Assembly (NCBI GenBank): GCA_000697335.1
Contig: JNEM01015022.1
Span: 1-15,343 of the forward strand
Source of the DNA: Conidiobolus incongruus B7586
Taxonomy: Eukaryota; Entomophthoromycota; Entomophthoromycetes; Entomophthorales; Conidiobolaceae
Direction of reading: 5' to 3'
DNA: 15,343 nucleotides
This document shows, piece by piece, positions 1 through 8,240 of the stretch (positions within the stretch are counted from its first letter, which is position 1; each line of letters starts with the position of its first letter). The translations under genes were made by a program, and so were the position numbers. The notes below the pieces were generated by a model, which saw only the letters and a list, made by a program, of their open reading frames with translations, was not told where the DNA came from and searched no databases.

Positions 1-1679
1 GTAAATTATCGTTTATAATAAAAAGAATATGAATTTTATATTATTCTGTTTATATACAAAATATATTATAAATTATATTTAATTTTGATTTTATATTCTT
101 TTTTTAATGAATTTTTTAATAATAAATATCAATATCCTTTATTAAAATTATATATATCCTTTTTATTTTTTTGATATTGAATATTTTTATTTGGTTTATA
201 TCAGCTATTATATGTTAAAATTTAATAATATCCTTATTGGAATTATATATTATATTAATATTTTTTAATTTATTAAATTATATATTTAATTTATAATTAT
301 TTTTATTATAATACTATTTTAAAAATCACTAATATAAGCCTCCTTTAAATAAGTATTGTATTTAACTTCATCAATATTATATAAATTATATTTCTATAAT
401 ATAGATATAAAATAAATAACTTTCAAATTAATAGATCTTAGGAGCAGAAGAAAAAATATAATCTTTAAATAAAGACTATTAAAATATAACCAGATTATAT
501 TTTATTTAAATTACTTTAATATATAAATCTTGAAATTTTTATATTATTTAGTATAAATAAAACAAATATTTTTTTAAATAAAAGTTCTCTAAATAGTGTA
601 AAATACTATTATACTTCTAATAAATAAATAATTATTATTATATTAGGTTATCTTGAATCATAGTTTATATATCTTATAATATATAATTAAATAAAATTAT
701 AACTTTTCATATTCATTAAAATAGAGATTTATTAATACCTTTATATAAACTTAATTTAAATACTGTTTGATATATTACTTATCTAATAAATAATACCAAA
801 GGTGTGATATATTTAATGGAGAAATATAAAAAAATTATTAATACTCTTAAACTATATAATAAAGTTTAATTTGTTAATTGTTGTAATTCTATGCAAATAA
901 AAAAAACTTGCTTTAAAACAAACTTCGACAGGTTAAATTACTTAATGAAGCATCAAATTTCAGTTATTCACAAAACTTCTCTTTCTTAAAAATTTGGGAA
1001 AAATATAAGAAATAATGATATATAATAAAATTATCTTTAAATTACTTTTTAATATAATTCCAATAAATTTAAGGCAGATAAGTTAATTAATTAATTAACT
1101 ATATTATTATATATAGTCATCATTATTATATGTATATATATAAATATTCTTTGTTTATTATTTATAATTACTTAATTCTATAACTTTTGATTATCAATAA
1201 TAGAAATCATAAAAATTCTTTTCCAATAATCAAAATTAAAATACTAGATATTAATATGACTTAGTATAGTTGAATATGTTTAATAATGTCATTTGTTTTA
1301 TTTATAAATTATTATAATTTGTTTATATATAAATTCAATATGTTATTATAGAAATTATAATATTAAATTATAACCATTACATCAGATATTAATTTTTCTT
1401 CAAAATTTACATTAAATGATATATTTAATTAGCTGATTTTTTAATTGAAATCTATTTAATACTTCCGGAATATCTATTGGTTATTAGTATAACTATGAAT
1501 ATTTATTTAAGGCTTAAATAAACAATAGATTATAGTATCTTTGCTTGAATATTCTTTATATTTAAAATTAATCACTAATTATATACTATTAAGTTTTTCA
1601 TTATTATCATAATTTTATTATATATAAATATTATTATATTTTTATGTCAAAAATATCAAAATTAATTAATATCTAATAA
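1..1679. other. AT-rich intergenic DNA, no gene seen
   Basis: No open frame of useful length and no RNA gene is visible. The stretch is dominated by TA, TAA and ATT steps. A perfect 20-base palindrome built of TTAA units sits at 1081-1100. A short stretch at about 908-1010 has slightly richer codons but is open for only about 33 codons and matches no family I know. Confidence 0.7.
1081..1100. repeat. Perfect 20-bp palindrome
   Basis: The 20 bases read the same on both strands: AGTT, repeated AATT/TTAA units, then AACT. It could extrude as a hairpin, but in DNA this rich in A and T it is most simply a low-complexity product. No gene is close enough to suggest a terminator. Confidence 0.5.
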
Positions 1680-2336
1680 ATTATTCTTGGATATTGCAAT
1701 AAACATAAAAAGGCTAGAAATATATGTGCTTAAGATTGATTAAATCTTTACTCTGATCTTAATAATAGATAATTTGTTAATAAATCAAAACTCCATACTC
1801 AAGCCAAAAAATAAATATTAGCTTAAAACTAAATTTTTCAAAAACAAAAAACAGGATAGAAATCAATTAGTTAACTTATTAGAGGTTCCATTATTATATA
1901 ATTATTTGGGATATTAGATCAAGACTTAATTACAAACATTATTGATTTCAAGTCTTATTGAAGTAAATATATGATTTGATTGTCTTTAAAACTATCATTA
2001 CCTATAGAATTAATTTTCCCATTTATACTTTTAAGCTTTATAATTATATATAAAAAAGGAGTAAAACTTATAATCTTCTTAAATTTTAAAAGCTATTATT
2101 TGATAAAGAAGTTGATAAATAACCATCTTTCAAGATATTATAATTGTAAATTAAATATTTTATGGTGTCTAATAAAATATATACAAAAATGTGATCCAAA
2201 AATAAATAAGTTAATAAAAAATAACGGTTATGGAAAATTTAAAAAAATCCAATTCTTGGGACTTTTGAATAAAAAACTTAGACAAAATAAACATAATGAC
2301 ATTTCTATAATGATTAAAAGAGATAACATTTTGTAA
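1680..2336 (+). mobile_element. Possible old Ty3/gypsy-like retroelement remnant (Gag-protease region)
   Basis: A weak, broken trace. At about 1686-1735 a short reading resembles a retroelement zinc knuckle (a YCNK...HKKARN pattern). About 300 bases on, at about 2030-2110, a stretch resembles the hydrophobic core of a retroelement aspartic protease. The order and spacing fit the end of Gag followed by protease. A frame of 118 codons is open at 1980-2336 but begins with TTG rather than ATG and is very rich in Lys, Ile, Leu and Asn. No reverse transcriptase, integrase or terminal repeats are recognisable, so this would be a fragment of an old, heavily decayed copy. Chance resemblance in AT-rich DNA is a real alternative. 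Confidence 0.22.
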
Positions 2337-3189
2337 ATCGAAAAAATAAGTCATAAATATTTAAACCAAAGCTTTTTTAAATATATACATCAATAGTTAT
2401 TCAAATGAAATCATAATATTTAAATTAGGATATTGATATATTTTACTAATATAGTATATTAATTTAGTTTCACACAATAATTGATTTAATAATAAGAATA
2501 ATAACAAAAAATTAAATATTAATTATTTTTAATATCTCAATAGATTTAACTTTTTTAATAATATCTAATTTATTAATTAATTAAATTAGATAGTTTAACA
2601 ATAATCAAAACTAATTAATTATAGTCATTCTTTTTAAAAAACAAAGATTTTTAAACTTTAAATTTTAATAGAATTTTAAAATTAATAGCCTAGCACCTAA
2701 ATGAAATAGAATGAATATTGAATTTGGTCTTTAATTTTAAATACAAGCTTTCTAAGAAGTAATTTTTGAGTTAGGTTATTGTATAAAAAATATTCAGAGA
2801 TTATACTATATATAGTTAATCTACAAAGAATAATTCTTAAAAATGAATTTATTATAGCCAAAAGTATTCAAAAAACAATAAAGAATCATATAATTTGTAT
2901 ATAAGTTGTAAAAGTATCTTACAAAATTAGTAGTTAATACCATATTTTTTTGGATTTGAAAATCAAAAAAAATGAAAAAAGATAATAGATGTGTTGAAGT
3001 ATAATCAAGAGAGCAAAGATAGAATAGTTTTATTACAGATTCAAGTAAAACATATTCAATAAAAAAAGATGATATCTTTGGTCCAAGAAAACTATTTATG
3101 ATCAATATTATATAAATATTATATGTTAATTATAAGGTTTACATATATTTATTTAAACTCAGCAAAGCTTTCAAATGTCTTTAATATCA
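2337..3189. other. AT-rich intergenic DNA with one unassigned open frame
   Basis: Nothing recognisable. A frame of 94 codons is open on the minus strand at 2821-3105, starting with TTG. Its translation is dominated by Phe, Leu, Ile, Tyr and Asn, as expected from T-rich DNA, and shows no motif, no ATG near its start and no TATA-like box at the spacing used by the three real genes. I do not call it a gene. Confidence 0.6.
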
Positions 3190-3345
3190 TATAAATATGG
3201 GTCAAGATATCAATTATACTAGAAAAATACTCCTTCGATAGCTAAGAGTCAATCAAGCTAGTCTTTCGGGATTGATGTTGGGGCTTATTCCCTTGGAGTC
3301 TCTAGGTCCTTTGCAGGAATTAGAAAAGGGTGATTAGATTAATCA
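3190..3345. other. GC-richer coding-like island, identity unknown
   Basis: About 150 bases stand out from the surrounding AT-rich DNA by higher G and C content and mixed codons. Both strands give protein-like readings broken by a few stops: one plus-strand frame contains GLIPLESLGPLQELEKGD, and a minus-strand frame contains CKGPRDSKGISPN. I cannot tell which strand was coding and recognise neither. It lies about 190 bases beyond the 3' end of the phosphodiesterase gene. It is best read as the last conserved piece of a decayed gene or repeat; a structured non-coding RNA is a less likely alternative. Confidence 0.4.
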
Positions 3346-3462
3346 AATTTAAACAAATTTATTTGTATGTAGTAAGAAGGTTCACATTATTATATTGTTA
3401 ATCATTATAATATATTATTCAATCTATAAAAATTATAAAAATATTAAAATAAATTAATAAGA

Positions 3463-3468
3463 TTTATT
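3463..3468 (-). terminator. Possible AATAAA polyadenylation signal of the phosphodiesterase gene
   Basis: An AATAAA hexamer on the minus strand lies 67 nt past the stop codon of the gene at 3536-4759. The hexamer is common by chance in DNA this AT-rich, so position is the only support. Confidence 0.3.
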
Positions 3469-3535
3469 AATTAAAGACATGAATTTAATAATTATTTGAG
3501 ATTGATTGATTTATAATGATCTAAAAATCTTCTAA

Positions 3536-4759
3536 TTAAATAGTAATATTTTGAGCTTTAGCATTCAAAAAATCATTGAATTCGGTTCTAAGTTGAATGG
3601 CTTCAGGAATATTTTCAACAAACATACCATCAGTACCCATACTGTAGAAGTGGAAGAACTCGGCGCGTTTGTCTTCGGGGTAGCACTGGACGGAGCAGCC
3701 GCGTTGGGATTTCTCGCGACTGTCATAGAAAGTGTAGGGCACGAAGCGGAGATTGCGCTGATGGCACTCTTTGACAAAATCATCCTTGGGGATGAAACCA
3801 CCAAGATCAGCAATTTGAGCGGGATCATACTTGACTTTGCGATTGGCAAGTTCAGCTTCAACTCCAACAACGGCATATTCTTTCCATGGAGAGTACCAGT
3901 TGGCATACTTGGCAATTTCGTCCAATCCCTTGCGGGTGAAAAGCACTGGATCGTCATTGTTCAACATGACAAGAGGAATAAGATTGGTCTTGCTACGCAG
4001 GTACTTGAGCGATTCAAAATCGAAGTTTTGGAGAACAACTTCACCACAGGGGAATTCAACTTCGGTGATATTGCCTGATTTTTCATCCTTGACACGAGCC
4101 ATACAGCCCTCACAGTCATCTTTGTTGATGGGATAGCCAAACTTTTCCAAGGTCTTTAAAACCTTGTTTTCGAACCAGCGGTGTTCGTTAGGGCGGAGGT
4201 TTTGATGGTAAACAGGGTGCTTCAATTCGGGAACGAGTCCAATTGTCTTGTTGAGCTTGTAGGAAATATCCTGAACCAAAGTGAGGTATTCTTCGAAAGT
4301 GGGGATTTCGAAAACTTTGTCAAAGTAGAGGGGACGGACGCCAGTACTTTTTTGGCGGACCTTGAGAGTCTTGAGCTCGGCGAGGGTGAAATCGGAGATG
4401 AACCAGTCATTTTCAATGACGATGGGCTTACCATCAAGAGTATCGTTGAAGGTCTTCTTCAAATGAGCGAATTCGGGATGCTTTTCAACATCAGTACCGT
4501 CTTTGATGTATAAATCATGGAAGCAAACCAAGTGACCATCCTTGGTGGCAACTAGATCGGGTTCTAAGTAATCAGCACCTTCGATGGCAGCGAGATAGTA
4601 GCTTCCAAGAGTGTGTTGAGGCATAACGGCTCTTTCACCGCGATGAGCAAAGATTCTAGAGGGCTTGCCATCTAAAGTATCCCACTTAGCTTCGTGAGCG
4701 ATGCGGATTTCGGCATTTAAAGTTTGGATTAAAAGAATGGCAAGAGTAGAAAATTTCAT
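3536..4759 (-). CDS. Secreted glycerophosphodiester phosphodiesterase (GDPD, GlpQ type)
   Basis: This enzyme hydrolyses glycerophosphodiesters to an alcohol and sn-glycerol 3-phosphate. The 407-residue product, close to the usual GlpQ-type length, starts with a signal peptide: hydrophobic residues 6-14, with likely cleavage after NA at 15-16. The TIM-barrel active site is visible: HRG at 39-41, metal ligands E66 and D68 in YLEPDL, second catalytic histidine H81 in FHD, PELK at 177-180 (E178, K180), and a C-terminal GTDGMFVENIP. Four N-glycosylation sequons (N105, N170, N230, N404) and several cysteines fit an extracellular or cell-wall location; no C-terminal anchor is seen. The family's usual PEN/PEH glutamate is glutamine here (PQHT, Q48). 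The gene has no intron, and its codons favour C endings, making it far more GC-rich than its surroundings (39 of 60 bases at 3661-3720 are G or C). High expression, or recent arrival by transfer, could explain this. The ATG at 4759 is the only start that keeps the signal peptide. Confidence 0.95.
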   Translation of the reverse strand: MKFSTLAILLIQTLNAEIRIAHEAKWDTLDGKPSRIFAHRGERAVMPQHTLGSYYLAAIEGADYLEPDLVATKDGHLVCFHDLYIKDGTDVEKHPEFAHLKKTFNDTLDGKPIVIENDWFISDFTLAELKTLKVRQKSTGVRPLYFDKVFEIPTFEEYLTLVQDISYKLNKTIGLVPELKHPVYHQNLRPNEHRWFENKVLKTLEKFGYPINKDDCEGCMARVKDEKSGNITEVEFPCGEVVLQNFDFESLKYLRSKTNLIPLVMLNNDDPVLFTRKGLDEIAKYANWYSPWKEYAVVGVEAELANRKVKYDPAQIADLGGFIPKDDFVKECHQRNLRFVPYTFYDSREKSQRGCSVQCYPEDKRAEFFHFYSMGTDGMFVENIPEAIQLRTEFNDFLNAKAQNITI

Positions 4760-4805
4760 TATATTAATCGGTATCTACTCTAGAGCGAATAACGATTGCA
4801 GTTTG

Positions 4806-4813
4806 CTTAAATA
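4806..4813 (-). promoter_or_regulatory. TATA-like box of the phosphodiesterase gene
   Basis: TATTTAAG on the minus strand lies 46 nt upstream of the ATG at 4759. The other two intact genes have TATAAATA boxes at almost the same distance. The surrounding 5' flank is less AT-rich than most spacers here. Confidence 0.5.
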
Positions 4814-4829
4814 CGCATGATGCACATTC

Positions 4830-5290
4830 CTCGAGCTTCGGTCACAACCAATCACTCTTGCACCAGTGTGAACTAATTCATTATTAAATCAAACCAAGAT
4901 TTATATTAAACCTAAATAGCTACCACGTTTGTCACAAAATTGAAATGAATGGCCAGATAAATTATATGTACCTGTGTAATGTGAATTTATCTTTTGGACA
5001 TGTTACTGTTGTTCAATAGTACAAATCTATTTTGCAACCCTATTAATCTCTTAGGTCATTACTTAGTTTGTAATCATGCCTCAATGTGAACCAAATTTAT
5101 TGTTTATATTAAATGGAACGAATTCCCATAAAAACTTCTATATCGAACCCAACTGACAAATTTCCAAAGACTTTGTCCCAGGCATCTATTATCAGTAAAC
5201 CATAAACTGTTTTTAACAACCAGACCTTGATAACTTGATTCGTATGAATATTTAACCATAATCTCAAGGTTTCAGATATTTACGCATTTT
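4830..5290 (-). other. Degraded coding-like island upstream of the phosphodiesterase gene
   Basis: This stretch has more G and C than the spacers and reads like protein on the minus strand. The clearest part is an open frame of 56 codons at 5109-5279 containing WLNIHTNQVIKVWLLKTVYG and, further on, VGFDIEVFMGIRSI, with several tryptophans encoded by TGG. The same frame continues as protein-like sequence to about 4870 but is broken by about eight stops. The family is not recognised. It ends close to the phosphodiesterase promoter, so part of the stretch may instead be regulatory. A plus-strand frame is also fairly open, so the strand is a judgement. Confidence 0.35.
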
Positions 5291-5299
5291 GTAATAGTA

Positions 5300-6072
5300 A
5301 TAATAATTTGTCGACTAGAAGATGACTGATATTATCTTAATGCTTAAGCTTCCTTACATTTGTGATAAAAAGAATTTGTAAAAAATTAATCCTTTGAAAT
5401 AATATTTATCAAATCTTAATGTTAAAAATTCAACATTATTAATGTAATATGAAAATTCAATTAAATTTAATTTTTCAAATAATAAGAATATTTTTATTTA
5501 AGGGAAGATAAAATATCTGATTCATAAATAAATAAATATATATATATATATACCTTACAAATTGGATAATTCATTTAACAATCCTTAAGGCATTATAGTT
5601 GAAAATCTCTATATTTTAAAATATTATCTTTATAATGTGATATTGATAATCTAATTTTGAAAAGTTTGAAATTCAAATAATTAATAATAAACTGAGCTCA
5701 AGCTATTTTTATGTTTCATCTCATAATACCACTCATATATTAATAAATAATAGGTATATGCACTATTAAATTACATACCAATATTCATTTACATTCAAAT
5801 GTGTGTTAATTGTTTTATTGATTATTTATAAAGGAAACAAACTTTTATATTGCTAATTTTTTTTCTCAAATACTACTAATATTTAACACTAAATTTAATT
5901 CACAATTTAATTTTTCAACTCTCAGATTGATTTAATATTCAAATAGTTTAATAAAAAGATATATTATAAAATAAATTTTTATTAAAAAACAATTCTATAA
6001 AAATATTAAATAATCAAATGATTTGATACAATCAATAATATAGTCCTCGGATAAGCATTAGAAATTATCAAA
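5300..6072. other. AT-rich intergenic DNA
   Basis: No gene is seen. It holds a short TA microsatellite at 5537-5552 and the 3' flank of the TrhO-like gene, with an AATAAA on the minus strand at 5978-5983, about 90 nt past that gene's stop codon. Confidence 0.7.
5537..5552. repeat. (TA)8 microsatellite
   Basis: Eight uninterrupted TA units, of the kind expected to vary in length between strains. It lies in the spacer between two minus-strand genes. Confidence 0.8.
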
Positions 6073-7278
6073 TTAATTATTAATCGTGGTCATATTTTGA
6101 TTCAACTTTGGACGCACTCTATCACTATAACTATGAATAGTAGGTAATTTTTTCTTATTATCCTCTCTCTTCAATATGGGCTCTGTTAAACATACGTGAC
6201 TTCCACAAGTATTATGATACTTCTCTTTGCACTTAGGACACTGAATAAACAAAATGTTACAGGTTAAATTTTTGCAATTAGTGTGGGTATCGCAAGGCTC
6301 TCCACACTGATGACATTTTCCAATAATTTCATTACTGATAGGTTCACCAAGACGCCTATCAAAGGTGAAGTTTTTACCTTTGAATAAAGATTTAACACCA
6401 GTTTGTTGTATGAATTGGCCATATGCCGTAATACCACCCTTAAGTACATTGATATCTTTGAATCCTTTGGATTTCATAATTGCACCTACTTTGGAGCATC
6501 GAATACCACCTGTGCAATACATATAAATGGGCTTATCTTCCATGCCTTTGGCTTTAACTAAAATATCGTCAACAGCTTCTCTAAAGGTATCAACATCTGG
6601 TAAATATGCATTTTCGAAATATCCTATTTCACTAAATTGAAATTAATATAACTATTAATATAGGAATATTGATCACCTAACCTTTCGAAATGATTTCTCA
6701 AATCAAACAATGGAGGAGGATTTTCAACATTTAAACCATTATGAAATTCTTCAGCTGATAGATGCTTAGGCTGGTCAAATGGATCATACTCGGTAATTGG
6801 AATATTAGTAGCAACTAACTAAATTGTCGTGTTAATACAAATTTCAAATTCAATTATAAATAAAAAATACCTCATCTTTAATTCGGATATGTAACTTCCT
6901 AAAAGCTCTATAGTGTAATGTAGAAAAATTAAATTCAAATTCTTTGAAAGGCTTCACCTCAGTATTAAACCAATTTAAAACTTGGTCCAATTTCACTTCA
7001 GGTACACTAATTTGAGCGTTGATACCTTCCTGAGATAAATATATTCTCCCCAAGGTGTCCATCTTTGTTAACCTACGATACATAAAATCTCTCAAAGGGG
7101 TCAAATGATCTTGAGGCACCCTTTGAAATTGATAAAAAGCTAAAGTTTTATATTCATTATCGGGATATGGATATTGGATAGGGGCATTAGCAATAGCATT
7201 AAATCTTTTTGTAATTTTTAAAATATTATTAGAATAAGGTTTTAGTCTAGGTATTAAATTATTGATTGTAGCAATCAT
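6073..7278 (-). CDS. TrhO/YceA-type rhodanese protein, predicted tRNA uridine 5-hydroxylase
   Basis: Bacterial TrhO (YceA) hydroxylates uridine 34 of certain tRNAs using oxygen; that activity is inferred here from family membership. Three exons on the minus strand, 7278-6871, 6818-6682 and 6631-6073, join through GT-AG introns of 52 and 50 nt to give 367 residues. An N-terminal domain contains GRIYLSQEGINAQIS. It is followed by HLSAEEFH, LFDLRNHFESEIGYFENA and PDVDTFRE, then the rhodanese loop CTGGIRC with C221 as the predicted catalytic cysteine and C227 six residues on. FKGKNF and RRLGE lead to a cluster of ten cysteines (288-329, beginning KCHQCGEPCDTHTNC), probably metal-binding. The tail of about 30 residues is Lys- and Asn-rich. 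The first 39 residues have Lys and Arg but no acidic residue, like a mitochondrial presequence. The start is the first ATG, 43 nt after a TATA box. Nothing suggests decay. Confidence 0.92.
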
Positions 7279-7321
7279 TTTTTAAGAAAAAATTCAATTA
7301 TAAAATAATTGTGAAGTAAAA

Positions 7322-7329
7322 TATTTATA
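7322..7329 (-). promoter_or_regulatory. TATA box of the TrhO-like gene
   Basis: TATAAATA on the minus strand lies 43 nt upstream of the ATG at 7278. The same octamer, at nearly the same distance, precedes the universal stress protein gene. The local DNA is AT-rich, so the match alone is weak; the repeated spacing is what supports it. Confidence 0.5.
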
Positions 7330-7747
7330 TTAATTAATAAATAGTTGAAATTTATGGGATTAATTAAACTTATCAACTTTGATATTTTTCTAGAACAGAT
7401 AAAATAAATACTATACTTATAGAATTTTATATAATGTTATAGTGAAATAAAAATTAAATTTATTGATAATTATAAAGAATAAATTTTTTCATATTAATTC
7501 AATATATTATCGTTACCTAAATATAGTACTTGATCATCAACTGATAAAATAATCAATTGAATTTATTAATCAATTTTTAATTACTTAATACATTAATTGT
7601 ACTGAAAAATATTAAAAAATCCATTCATTACAATAATTTTTTAAAAAATTATATTATATTTAATTTTTTTCTATAAATAAGTTTTTTATAAAACAATTAA
7701 TATTAACTACATGAATTTTAATTTATAAATAATAGGTATATTATTGA
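7330..7747. other. AT-rich spacer
   Basis: The spacer lies between the 5' end of the TrhO-like gene and the relic that follows. No coding frame or RNA gene is seen. Confidence 0.7.
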
Positions 7748-8240
7748 AATTGTATATCTCTTGACGTCATTTGGAAGTATATTTTATTTGATATCAATTT
7801 CCCTCAACTTGAGCGATTACAGCTTATCAATAGTTCCTTCGAATGACTAAATATTCCCAACGTATATTCTCCACTCCTTCGTTTTTACAGGCATATTGGT
7901 TTTATTTAATTTATTTTAGTATCTTTCTTGTGATCGTTCAGAAACTACGGTCCATTCACTGCATGAATTTTTACAATTTTTACTCATTAATGAACCTAAT
8001 TACTTGATTGGTAAGAGCGCGGTATAAGTTTCATGAACGGTATTTTTGTGTTAGTTATTACAATTCGAAAAATTCATCTTTGTTAACACCTATGAATTAG
8101 ATTGATATTTGTGAACTTTTTCATAATTACCTCATTGGATTCATGCCTATAGACTAATCCTAATATTTAATTCACAATCATTTAATCTGTATACTTTTTG
8201 ATTTATTATCTCAAATGATTGTTATACTTTATCAGTATTA
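7748..8240 (+). pseudogene. Degraded spliced gene, leucine-rich-repeat/F-box-like
   Basis: A GC-richer stretch reads as protein on the plus strand through two introns of the size used by the live genes. Segment one (7748-7861) contains FPQLERLQLINSSFE, a leucine-rich-repeat-like pattern. A GT-AG intron of 58 nt (7862-7919) preserves the frame into segment two (7920-8010), with HSLHEFLQFLLINEPNYL. A second intron, 8011-8054 (44 nt, GTAAG to TTAG), leads to ITIRKIHL. One in-frame UGA follows SSFE, a UAA ends the reading soon after the third segment starts, and beyond that only scattered protein-like stretches remain to about 8240. No start codon or F-box proper is visible. It looks like the middle of a dead host gene of the F-box/LRR type; the family call rests on pattern alone. 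Confidence 0.38.

Noticed and set aside
2821-3105. A 94-codon minus-strand frame as a small membrane protein gene.
   Set aside because: It starts with TTG, is rich in Phe, Leu and Ile simply because the DNA is T-rich, and has no promoter at the spacing used by the real genes.
3551-4078. Long plus-strand open frames at 3551-4078, 3831-4136 and 4181-4513, and further minus-strand frames inside the phosphodiesterase gene.
   Set aside because: They are other-frame shadows of a GC-rich gene whose minus-strand product has clear motifs; none shows a motif of its own.
6264-6449. A 61-codon minus-strand frame inside the TrhO-like gene.
   Set aside because: It overlaps the conserved rhodanese and cysteine-cluster exon in another frame and has no independent support.
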